DNA of 64,000 nucleotides, from assembly GCA_019973155.2 (NCBI GenBank), contig BPQB01000034.1, positions 248,001 through 312,000 of the forward strand, written 5' to 3'. Below the pieces are notes generated by a model. The model saw only the letters and a program-made list of their open reading frames with translations. It was not told the origin of the DNA and ran no database searches. Origin of the DNA: Phanerochaete sordida (taxonomy: Eukaryota; Basidiomycota; Agaricomycetes; Polyporales; Phanerochaetaceae). Each line of letters starts with the position of its first letter. Position 1 is the first letter of the stretch. The position numbers were made by a program, and so were the translations under genes. Of this stretch, positions 38,000 to 49,157 are shown one piece after another.

Positions 38000-39013
38000 G
38001 CTCCCGCAAGCCAAGCCAAAGTCGGCCCTGCTGGCCCTGTATTCTTCCCCGGATTGCCCTCAATGGATCGGACCCGCATTACTGCATTTCGCATACATTT
38101 CCTGTGCACCGTCTTGTCCTGTTTTCCCCGTAATTCTCTTCGCCCTGTTGTCCCTTCTACCCGCCCACACACCCGACACCCTAGCCTCCGAGACGTCCGT
38201 GCACCCTGCCCTGTTCCGCTGCATCCCTCGCATCCCACGCACCGCACCACGCACGCACCGCACCGCACTTCAGCTGTTAGTGTTTTTATTCTTGTTTTAC
38301 CTTTGCTTTGTACAATCGAATCAGATATAACCGGCGCCGTCCGTTCGCTCGCACCCCCACGCGCACGCCGCACGCCCGGTGAGAGGCAGTACATACTCTA
38401 CGCCTGCTGGAACTAGTTCAGGTACTTAGAAGCTGTCCCAATGTAATATTGTTCGCGCAATCGACGTCTTTGTCCTTCCGCTTCTCGTGCAGGTCTGAGT
38501 AACTTGCTCCTTGAGCGCGACGCCCGAGGTCGTGGTTCGTGGCGTGCGCGACGCGCACCACGGCGGCGGCCGCAACTTCGTTGAAGGTGGAATCCCTGCA
38601 GCGCGTCGGGCAGTACAAAGAGGGTGTGCTCGAGGCGAGCCGGTCTACGAAGCGGAAGGAGACGATTGCACAGGTCAGTGCGAAGCTTTTGGAAGCCGTC
38701 TACTGGCTAATGTGACAGACGAGGAGTCTCCTGTTGCGGTGCCACTGCCTGCCTATATCACTCCTGCAACACAGGCGACGTCGACACTTCGTGGCATAAC
38801 TACTTCGAGGCCTAACGGACTCGCCACAAGATCGTGCTCAAACACGATAGCTTAGCCTGTTTAGCTGTACCCTCGCACACGTCGAGTGAGATGTTTGGTG
38901 GAAGAGTTGAAGGCCCGGTGCGTTCGGCAAAACGAGCTCCGTATATGTGCGATATAAACAAGGGTAGTAATACACGAGGATATGGTATACGTGTCCGGGT
39001 AGTGTCCACATGC
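38000..39013. other. Convergent intergenic region
   Basis: The 1-kb space between the stops of the cyclin and RMD1-like genes. Short ORFs on both strands show no motifs and no splice chain. It probably holds both 3' untranslated regions. Confidence 0.5.
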
Positions 39014-41032
39014 TTACGAGAAGAGGTCGACGAGGATGGTGATGATGCCGAGGCCTGGGGCGCAGGTTAGCGTGGTCAGATAGAGACAAGGCCGGCAGAG
39101 GCATACCAATTTCGACGACGATGAGCCAGATGACGATCGTCTCGAGCCGTTCCGCGTGCCTGCTCGACACGGTCTCCTTGAGGAGCTGAAGCATGTCTTG
39201 CAGGACCTGCGCGCTCGGTTTTCAGCGCTGAAGTGACGCGAGGTAGATGGGCAGTTCGTACCTCGACACGGGTGTTCAGGAGGTTGATGCGCTGGGGTAT
39301 CTCGAGATAGCTGCGCGCCGCATCGTACAAGGGCTGTAGGTCTGGATAGGTCTACCGTACGTTGTCAGTGGAGGCGGCGGTGCAGTAACCGCAAATACAT
39401 ACCCAAAAGACTTCCTGTACAACGAGAATAGCTAGTGTAAGTACTTATTGTCGCAGGGTGAAGGATCACACGAACAGGGGAATCCAGAACGGAGCCAACA
39501 GAGTTGATGTTGGTCCGCAGAAGGAACAGCTCGCCGATCTTCCTCATGATCTCTGGAAGCTCTGGTTTAGCAGGGTAGACCGAAGCGCACAGACGGATCC
39601 ATACCTTTGTGAGGCATGCCAATCTTGCCGGTCTCGCTGATTATTTCAGGTATGTCTTTTGTCTCCTCGATCGTCGAGGAAATGAGTTCCTCGAACTATA
39701 AAGATGAAAACTGAGTATATGCACTCATTGAGTCCAAGAATATACACACCAACGATATCTTGACCGATTGGGCGAGTGCATGTGACAGCGACAGCTTGGT
39801 CCTGCAGTGTCCCGAATATTAATGGCGAAGCCGGTCTAGTCATAGAGACAACCAACATATAACTGGAACCTCTACGCAGGGTGATGACATCGTTGTATAT
39901 CCTGCAGAATTTTGGTCAGCTGGAGGAGCACACCGTGGCCAGAAGTCACAAACCGGGAGTAATTCGCGTAATAATAGTTGAGATCCTCCATCTCGATGTC
40001 TTCGGGAGCTGAGATACAGACAATCAATCATCTGTTCATAGAGCATTGATGCCCAACTCACCTAGCTTATCGACCTCAAAGCGCTTGCTGCGATCATTCA
40101 GCTTGCATTCATGAAGGCGATGTCGGGAAACTCACATGGACGATAGGAACCGCTTCTCTTCTGCTTCCGTCATGCCCCAGATGACAACAGTGCCGTACTG
40201 GAACATGAATATCTCCGCTTCCGTCGGGACCTCTTCGAATTTGCTCTTCTTCCTCTTGCGCTTAGCGGCGAGTTCAGCACTCTCTGCAGGGTCCGCAACA
40301 TGCGTATCATTGTTACGCGACTCTCCAGGCGCGAGTTCGGGCACGCCCAGGAGGTCGCCTTCCCTGGGGCTGCCCGCAGGTTCGGCCACGGACTGCGACT
40401 GGGAAGACGTGAAGTGTACATGCCGCGAGTGTGACTGGTCGTAGGCGTATGGCGTGTAGATCACGTCGTCTATAATGCGAGGGTTCGTGTGGTAGGTCGA
40501 TCTCCGGGCGTTGAAGAAGCGCATAAGCTCGGGAAAACGGTATGAACTTTGAGGTTTGAGTGTAAGCACGCACGCGATTGCGGGGCGGAAACAATAGAAA
40601 ACGAGAGTACGTACGATGCCGTTGCATACGCCGTTACACGCGGCAGGGACTTGGCTTTCTTCTTGGTTAAGCGCAGTGCGTCCCGCCTCGCCGTTCCAGC
40701 AGGGATGAGATCTATCCTGTTGTACACCTGCGACCCGATGCATTTTCCAGAGGATGAAATCGGCGAAGGACAATAGCACCCACCTCGACATCCTCGGTGT
40801 CAATCTCGTCATCGCCATCTTCGTCCTCGCTATCTCCAGCTGTCGCGGACCCTTCGCCCTCGTCTCGCCTCGGCGGAGCACTGACAGGTGGTTCTATGCG
40901 GACGTTGTCCTTCGGGACGATGGGCTCGGGTTGCTCGGGGAGGACCTTGAGTTTGCCGGCGACCTTGGTGGACCTGTTGGCACCGCGGGCCTTGGGCTCG
41001 GCGCCGCGCGGGTTTGGCTGGTTGGTCGACAT
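39014..41032 (-). CDS. RMD1: RMD1/RMND1-like DUF155 protein
   Basis: Thirteen exons on the minus strand (41032-40784, 40727-40615, 40546-40136, 40087-40062, 40008-39954, 39901-39853, 39794-39750, 39695-39605, 39561-39476, 39414-39403, 39351-39262, 39206-39107, 39054-39014) give 455 residues. Exon 10 is only 12 nt. DUF155 motifs are clear: RVTAYATA...YRFPELMRFF, AEIFMFQYGTVVIWGMTEAEEKRFL, HALAQSVKISLFEEL, INLLNTRVEVLQDMLQLL, and a C-terminal membrane segment (IVIWLIVVEIGLGIITILVDL). Family members act in or near mitochondria; yeast Rmd1 is needed for sporulation and animal RMND1 for mitochondrial translation. The junction between exons 6 and 7 is the least certain. It diverges from the coiled-coil gene at 41636. 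Confidence 0.9.
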
Positions 41033-41635
41033 CCTTCGCCGTCGTCTCGCTCGACTCTCGACGCCTCTGTACCAGCGCCCGCTCTCTCGGCACTCCCCGA
41101 CAATGACGAACGTGCGTGACAACGTCACTTTCTGTAACACGTGTTACGGTGATGCGTGACAGGCGCTGCGTCTGCGCTTTGCTCTCGTTCGCCGCCTCCC
41201 AAAGACGTCGGCAGGGTACATGTGTGCGCTGTGAGTACCACACAAGCATCATACGGTTGTGTGTGACTTATGCACTGATTAACAAGGTATATATCAGGCT
41301 GCTGCACTATAACAGTGTCTAAGCGGCCTTCGGTGCTCAGCTGGAACCAATATTAATTACAGAACTCCCGAATCGCCGTCATTGCCATGGAACGAAAGCA
41401 GCCCAGCGCTGAGGCTGGTATACACCACTAGGTCCTTCACAAATCATGGTTATTTGTCGATTGTTTGTGACGAACCTTGAGGAGCTGACAAGAGGTGGCG
41501 AACAATGCTCGCATTCCTAGGCGTATTTAAAACCCTCTAGATAACAGTGCCGGCTGGCCTTCGCCAGCCCACTAGGCAGCCTCGCTGGGGTATAAGCTGC
41601 CCGCCACGAAATGCCGTCGTTTGCTGTTGTCACCC
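41033..41635. promoter_or_regulatory. Divergent promoter, RMD1-like gene and coiled-coil copy C
   Basis: GTGAC/GTCAC words at 41116, 41124 and 41156 and a CACGTG at 41138 lie about 90-130 bases upstream of the RMD1-like start, echoing the promoters of units A and B. A TATA-like GGTATAAG lies at about 41589, 45 bases before the coiled-coil start. Confidence 0.4.
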
Positions 41636-44252
41636 ATGTCCTCCATGCTGGCGTACGCGGCGGTGCTCTTCGCGCTGTCGCTCGTGTTGGCCGCTGTCTA
41701 CGGCTCCACGGAACTATACCTCCAACAATGTCTGTCTCTTCTCGTCACATTCCTTACTCGGGTCTGCACTACTTTTGATATCTTCGACTTCAACGGCCTC
41801 CGTCTTGTCTTCGTCAACGCGGCGTGGGCCATCTACGAAAACACCATATATTCAATTCACTCTGCGATCTATCCTCTACTATCAGCATCCTACTCTTGGT
41901 TCCTCTTCTCCGACAATAATGCCGCATTTTTCGCCCGTATTCTCGTCGACATACTCAGCTTACCAAATGACGAAGATGCCTTCGTCGCCTTTGTCTCCAT
42001 CGGTTCATGGCTTCTCTCAGTAAGCCTCCCTGCGCACTCCAACAGCCGTAACTGACTTCCCCATGTTAGGCTTTTGCTGCTTCGGACACGGTCGCGGACA
42101 CCCTCAAACACTTCACTGGTGTCGCTTCACTAGAGCAGCAAGCCGGCGCGGAAGCCCACCGATACACGGCTCTGAAGTCTACAACGGAATGGCACGTCTC
42201 CGAAATCGCGTACACCAGAGAGACATACGGTGACAAGAGCAGCAAATACGACGAGACTCGCGAGCAGCTCAACCTCCTGCAGCGCGAAAACGAGCTGTCG
42301 TCGGCTCGTCTCGAAAGTGTTCACGTACGTCGCTGAATCATGGTGACAGATCCTCGCTGACTCTGCTTGTCTAGGGCGACCATGCCGATGTGACAGCGAC
42401 CATTGCTCGTGTTTCCGATGAGAAGCAGGCGTGCGAGGCCCTCTGCGACACCACGGCCACTCGCCTCCAGAAGTTCGTGGCGCTCATCGATGAGTTGGAG
42501 GAGACAGCGGCAAGGCAACACACTGCCCTCCGCGCTGCCATTTCTCGACGTATACACGCCATGCAAAAGCGACGCGGTGCTATCAAGGCCAAGAAACGGA
42601 CAGCCACGGTTCTTAGAGACGACGTAGCCAATGCTAGACAAGCCCTCGAAGCGACCAGGGCTGCGCTCGACGCCCAGCGTGCTGCGTTCAACGCTGAGCA
42701 TGAACGTCTTTTGGCTGGCCAGCGTGCCTCGAAGGTCTCCCAGGAACAGCAGCTCTCGGATTTCGCCAGGCATACCTTCACGGCAGCTGATAGCCTTGCA
42801 ACGACCAAGGTCAATGTCGAACTCATCAACTCCATCCGCGCAGATGAAATTGCAGTCACGGAAGATCGACACGCCGCCCTAGCTCAGAAACTCGACGGTC
42901 GCGCGCCCGAGCTGGCCAACTTCAAACTCGAGAACGACGAAATGCAGAGCGAAGTCAGCTCCCTTCAGAACGAGCTCGCCACTGCCAATGTCAATCTCGT
43001 CCAATTGGAAGACACGAAGACAGCTAGCATATCTGCGCTGACCACACTCACCGCCCAGGCACACTCGGACTGCATCGCTCACCAGACAGCACTCGAGGAG
43101 CGCAAAGCGACCCTAGTCCCCGCAGCAGCCTTCGCCTCCCGCCTCGCCGCCGACACCACCGCCAGCCTCGACTTCAGCACCACCGAACACCGCCTGCACA
43201 TGTCCCACTGCGACACGGCCCGCGCATCGTCCGCCGCACGCCTCGCGGCCCTCCACGCCCGGCTGTCCCACGCCCGCACTACGAAGGACGCCCGCGCCGG
43301 CACCGTCGCCGCCCTCCACGCCTCACATGCCCAAAGCCAAGACGAGCAGCGCGAGGAGCTCGCCGGGCTCGCGTTCCGCCTCAAGAGCGTGAGCGACGGC
43401 TGGGCCGCCACGCGCGGCGCGCTGCCGCATGCGCAGGCCGAGCTGCGGGACGCACAGTGGGCGCTCGCGGACGCGCGGACGAGGGACCGTGCGGCGCTGC
43501 GCGCGTACCGCGGCCTGCGCGATGTCGGCGACAGTGGTGCCGAGGACCTCGCCGAGAGGCTCGCGGCGGCGGAGGCGCGCGCTGCGGAGCTCACTGCCGC
43601 GGCGGCCGCGCGAGCGCGCGTGCGGGACGGGCGCGACCGCGCCGCGTTGGAGGCAGAGAGGGCAGAGGAGGAAGGCGCGCTTGTGGATGCGCATGAGGCG
43701 CTCTCGGAGAGGGAGGTCCGGGTGAGCAAGCTCAGGGAGGAGCTGGCAGAGGTCAGGGAGGCGGCCACGGGCCTCGAAGGCGCGCGCGAGGACGACCGGC
43801 TCGCATTCAGCAGGCAGCTCGAGAAGGTGGCGGAGCAGCAAGGGGTACTCCGAAGCCGGCTTGTTGAGGCGGGCTCAGTCCACGATCGGAAACTCGCGGG
43901 TCTCGAGGAGCGGTTGGCTGCGCTGGGGAGGGGACCGATGGCGAGGCGCGTGGAGTTGGCGGAGGACGGATGGACGGATGAGTCGGTGGATATAACGGCG
44001 CCGGAAAACGTTCAGGGATCCAGTCGCGACGGAACACCTGAACGCGAGGATTGGGGACAAGACACCTCGTATCCGGCCACGCCCGCGCTGACGCGCACCT
44101 CTGGTACATGGTCTCGCTCTCCTTCTCTCTCTCCTGCTCTTCAAAGTCCCCTGCCGTACGAGTGCTCCGCATTGGTAGCACGTACTGTAGGTGATGACGT
44201 AGAACCAGGGGAATGGGACGGGGCAGAGGTGAAGTCGGCCGATGTTAGATGA
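41636..44252 (+). CDS. N-terminally membrane-anchored long coiled-coil protein (copy C)
   Basis: Three exons, 41636-42019, 42070-42324 and 42375-44252, give 838 residues. Exon 2 has exactly the length (255 nt) and both phases of exon 2 in the paralogue at 7484, so homology is certain although sequence identity is moderate. The first exon is longer and more hydrophobic: residues 3-22 (MLAYAAVLFALSLVLAAVYG) and at least two further apolar stretches before residue 130. Residues about 140-740 are predicted coiled coil by composition. The block LEERKATLVPAAAFASRLAA and the C-terminal tail (SRDGTP, YPATPALTRTSGTWSR, YECSALVARTVGDD) are shared with copy B. No F-box gene is adjacent here. The function is unknown. 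Confidence 0.8.
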
Positions 44253-46124
44253 GACGCGTTGTACTCCATTGTCCGCGGTTGTACGCCGTCCATGTAATGC
44301 TAGTCGCTCATATCCACAATTCATTTCCGTGCATTTATTTCGCGAGCAGCGGTCATGCAGTGTGCACAAATATACATGCCTCCGACTCACGGCCTATAGG
44401 AGCGGGTTCAGCGGAACCGCACCACCGGTCCGTATGCCGAGAGCAAGCGATGCGCTCGCTCGCCCGAGGCTATCGGCCCGCGGGACCTGAGCGCGCTGCG
44501 CGTGGTGAGCGAAGGTGTTTGAGATATTTTGCCTGTGCAGGGCTGGCCAGCGCAGTGCCCGCAGAAGGCAGCCGGCAGCCTGGTGGCGTTAGCGCCTAAT
44601 CAAGGGCCTGCGCCACACGCGAAGGGTCCGCAGGTAAACTTGCAAGACCTCGAGACTCAATTGAGCGTACATCAGCGGAGAAGCTGGGTTTTCTGACTTG
44701 GCTGGCTTTGGAAAACACGCTTTCCAGAAAAAATATGCGTGGTCGCATGATCAGGGCGAGTCGACTCACGGACATTGCACGGACAGGAGCCGCTGCCGAA
44801 GCCGCTACTCACGGCAATACATGTCCATGTCGAGTCTGTGCTTGTATTTCCATTGCTGCCAGGCGGATGCAAGCGGCCTTCCGACGGCAGTACTAAAAAG
44901 TGCGTTAGAAGAGAACCACACCGTACGGAGGACTACGGAGTGCTGGTCCGCATGAGGGATCCAATCGGCCAGAAACGACAGCAGCAATCACTTGTCGAGC
45001 TTGCGGTTCCGTATCCGTGGACCTGTTTCAGGCGAAGCAAGGGTAGAGCTATGGGGCGTTAAAGCGGGAGACGTTCTACCTACCCGCTGCTTGCAGCGCA
45101 TGCCCCTGGGGTGTCAACTTCCCATCAAACGTACGCAAGAGCTTACCCGTATTAGAAGTGAGATCCTGTCCGCGCAGGTCCCAGGGCTGCAATAGAAGTT
45201 AATATCGGCACCTGCATCCGGTAGATCACTTTCGCACCCTCGCGATGGTTTCCGATGAGGGTCAGAAATAGGAAGGATACTGGGCCTGAGTTCCGATGTC
45301 CGATGAAGGAATGGCGGCAACATGTGGTGTATGGGCGTCCTTAACGCGGTTGGAACGTTGGCCGTAGATCGCTGCGCGCCGTCGGCGGACGATTCTAGGT
45401 GGTCAGCGCAGGACTGAACCCTGAGCAAGTGGTGCGCTAGAAGGCACGGCTTCTGGTGCGTATCTTGACCATCTTGGAAAACTCTGCAGACGAGGTATAA
45501 ACTCAGCGAGAAAGCGTATTTTTGACAGGTCGCAAATGAGCGGGCTGCGCCCATGCAGTACGTGCGCAGAGAGCTTCGGGCACCGCTCGGGCACTGCATG
45601 GAATGAAAGGGTCAGATTGAGCGGCACGTCCATCCCTCAGCTACGGCAGCAAGGGCAGAGTTCGAGGGCGGCGTGACGCTGACGGCCAGCGGCCAGAGGC
45701 GGCCAGGCCGCCTGTGACGCATGGTCACGGACACGCGTAACCGACAGTGACCATCCGTGACCTCCGGCGTCACCCGCCGTCTGGACGCGCTGTCGGCGAC
45801 GCCTCCCATGACGAGCAGGTTGAATGCGAACATGTCTCTCACCCTGGCCACCGCCCTTCGCATCTAAAATCCGCCCAAATTTCTGAGCCTGTTACCCACC
45901 GTAAGTTGCGGAAGGCAGCCGTGAAGAAGCCTCTGGAGGGCTTGGCGAAGACTGCAACTGACCTCGCGCCTCCGCAGTGCAGTTCGCCGTCCTCGACAGA
46001 CGTCCTGGTGCGTGCGCGTGTCGCCTTCAATGCTCCTAGAGACTGAACTCTGATAGACCGGGCGCCCTTGCCTAGACACACGCACCACCCGTCCTGACGC
46101 CTCAGGCGCTGTACGTCGCCCTCC
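44253..46124. other. Intergenic region with a GTCAC/GTGAC cluster
   Basis: No gene was recognised in 1.9 kb; ORFs are short and without motifs. At 45714-45773 five GTCAC/GTGAC words fall within 60 bases (45714, 45724, 45747, 45757, 45769), about 350 bases before the DNAJC11-like start, so they may belong to its promoter. Confidence 0.5.
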
Positions 46125-49100
46125 ATGTCGGACGTTCCCGCTGAAGACCTTCATGACCCCAGCCTTGCTCAGCCGGAGTACCTCTAGTATGTCTTCCGTC
46201 TCTCAGGGACTCCTGTTCTAATTTCAGCACAAGTACCGTGTTAAATCTTCCCACTACCGCGACCAAGGAGGAAATTCGAGAGCGGTATCGACAACTGTCC
46301 CTCGTATTTCATCCTGACAAGCAACATGGCAAGCCAACGCAAGAGACTGCCTTGAAGCGATTTTTGGAGGTCCAAAAAGCATACGAGAGTAAGTTTGACC
46401 TTGTTGTCCCCCGTAGCTTAGCTGACCGTGTCCGCGAAACTCAGTCTTATCCGACAGCGTGACAAGGTATGTCATTTACACTATGTCATCTCCAACCACT
46501 CACGCGCTCCGCAGGCAGGCCTATGACCTTTATGGTCAGCTTCGTCGCCGCATAATCAAACTGGGAAGCTCAACCGTCTTTTGCAGGCTTGGACGGCGTC
46601 CGACTGGCGCGTGACCTCCAGCTGTCAGGCCTTCCTCCCGACGGTGTGAGTAATAGTGAGACAATCCTTACTCTCCCGACTCACGAATGTAGGTTGCGAA
46701 AGAGCTCAAAATCAAAAAGGCCGAGTCAGACTACTTGAAGGCCCAAACTGCGCTGCCAACGAATGGGGAAGCCAGTCTCGGTGTCGATGCGCGGAGTCTG
46801 TTCGTGGAAGTCGACGATGACGAGTTCAATAGCACCTCGGCCCTCCATCGGGCACGTATCAGGCTGTCCAGTATCAGATGTGCGGGGCTTACCGTCAAGA
46901 ATGGCCTCGAGGTTAGCTCGGACAGTCCTTCCCGCGAACCTTTCCTGACCGATCAGAACACCAGAAATCCCTCACGGACGCCCTAACGGTCTCTGTATCC
47001 GCGCTTTCGCGTGTTGGTCCTGTGGGCCGAGTCGGTTCGCCTGCAGGAAAACATCTCATCGGGACTGTTCGTTATCAGTACTCCCCGAAAATTACCATTG
47101 ACGTACGTTTAGTCGCGCGGTCATGCGTCGTCTATTTCTAATCCTGCATGCGCACGACCCATCTATAGGCCTCAACTTCGGTGTTCAGGTCCCGAAATCT
47201 AACCCTTGGTGCGGCCTTCGACGATGGCGACAACACGATCGTCTGCAAGACGTTCTTTGCTCCGGGCCTGCGCAATGGGTTCGCCAATCTAGGCCCGACG
47301 GCGAGCACCGGTTTTGCTGCGCTTCCCCCGGTGTCGCTTATGCTCCAACGGAGGCTTTTCCCGGGAACAGCAACGTTCGGTGTCTTCGAGTTCGCTACGA
47401 ACAGCTCTTTGCCGACGCTGACACTCGCGCTGTCATCGCAAAAGCAGGTCGACCTTGGCATCGAAGAGGCCGCTCCTTTGGGCACCGGTCCGCCGTCGAG
47501 TTCGGGCTTGGCGTCCACCGTCGGACTCTGGAGCTTCGGCACCAGCATCATTGGCCCGCTGCCCATCCTCTTTGGCGAGTGCGGTCTAGTGTTCGTGGAG
47601 CTGGGGCTCCAATTCAAAGCCAGGATCGAGGCTGGCCTGCAGGCTCAAAGAGGGGTCTTGTCGGCATCATGGGGCGGTGAACGTAACTCAACCCTGAGCA
47701 GACTCGGCATTGACGTGGGGATGGGAACCGATGGTGTCGAGCTGAAACTCAAGTAAGCTGGTTTCCTATCCTTAGCTATCGCTCTCAGGGTGTTCACCGC
47801 CGTCTTCCCATCAAGCGCGAGATACATGAATCAGTTGTTCCAAGTGCCCATCACTCTGTCATCGGAGTACGACGAGGTCGCGGCGTTTTGGTCGACTGTT
47901 GTGCCTACCGCCGCTGTCACTTTGGGTTACTGGTTTGTATTGCGGCCCCTGAAGCGACGAGAACGAGTCGCGTGCGTATCATTCCTCCTGGGCATGGCCT
48001 TAACTTACATGGACGGTCCGCACAGATTCTTCCACCAGGCACGGCATGAGCTGCGCGAGGCCAAAGCGGACATAGTCCGTGCGGCGGAGGAGACAGTGTC
48101 CTTGTTACGCGACACGGCGAGGCGGCACATGGAAGCCGAGGCGTCAAAAGACGGTATGTGTTATTTCATCAGCTTCGTGTTGCGACGCGTGCCTGCAGGA
48201 CGATTACGTGGGTGCTCAACCAGTCTTTGCTCAGGTCTGGTTATCGTCGAGGCTCGATATGGCCCAATAGACCAAGATGATGAGTCTACGAAGGGCCTCG
48301 ACATCGACGTAACGATCCCCCTCCAGGCATTGGTCAACAACAGTCAACTGTACATTCCGGGAGGTCGATCGAAGGTGCGTTCTGGACCTGACAAACTTGC
48401 TGTTTTCATTTCGACTTCATTTCCCTTATTCTTGACCATGCGCGGTGATTGTCGAAGCCCGCGGACCCTGGGTATTTCAGTCAAGCGAAGCAGCAGGGTC
48501 GGAGTCTGTTGCTGCTTCACTTCGACAGTATGCGCTATGAATCAGCGCTGCCCCGTTTTCTGTGCTGTTGCGCGTGGTAAGCGATGCCAGGCGGGCCCTT
48601 GCTGATATTGGTTGCGGATGGGTTACGAGAAACTTTCTCATGGACCTTCGCCCCACGAGCGAACCGCTCGGTCCCTCGTTGGGCCAACGAACACTGCAGT
48701 TACCCTCCGGGGGGAATTGACTTTCCCCTGGGAGATTGCAGGGGCCTTCGTTTCTCCCGCTTACGCACCATATTCCGACGTGCGAAGATCCTGATCGTCA
48801 CTCTTATCTCCTGGTACCGTTATAACTGGGCCAGGGCTTCCATGGAACAGGTCGGATGACGTTTGACTAATGCGATACTCTGCTCTACCGTGACGACATT
48901 TCTGTGATGCAACCGTACTGATGACTTTCTTCTCATGGTGTTAGGCCGGGCTGCAAGGCTTTTATGACCCTGTTCCCTCCGTGGCGAAGTCGCTGCGAGT
49001 GCGATACAATTTCCGGGGACACCCGCACTACGCGCAAATCGCCGACCTTATGCCGCTGGTACTGCCTCTTGAGGGTATGTTCCTCCACGCTGCCGTGTTA

Positions 49101-49157
49101 AAATTTCTGATTGACTGTGCCTCTCCGATTTGCGTGACAGAACATCTGGTGTCGTAA
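46125..49157 (+). CDS. DNAJC11-like J-domain protein
   Basis: Thirteen exons: 46125-46186, 46228-46388, 46445-46466, 46515-46534, 46587-46645, 46693-46911, 46965-47102, 47169-47752, 47822-47971 (or from 47789), 48026-48153, 48235-48374, 48945-49074 and 49141-49157, giving about 609-620 residues. The J domain has HPD at 49-51 (LVFHPDKQHG), followed by VTRQAYDLYG. A beta-rich middle part and a DUF3395-type C-terminus (LVIVEARYGPIDQ, IDVTIPLQALVNNSQLYIPGG, KAGLQGFYDPVP, LRVRYNFRGHPHYAQI) are typical of DNAJC11, which associates with the mitochondrial MICOS complex in animals. Introns are 40-80 nt except the eleventh, which is 570 nt. A mitochondrial outer-membrane role here is inferred from the family. 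Confidence 0.85.
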
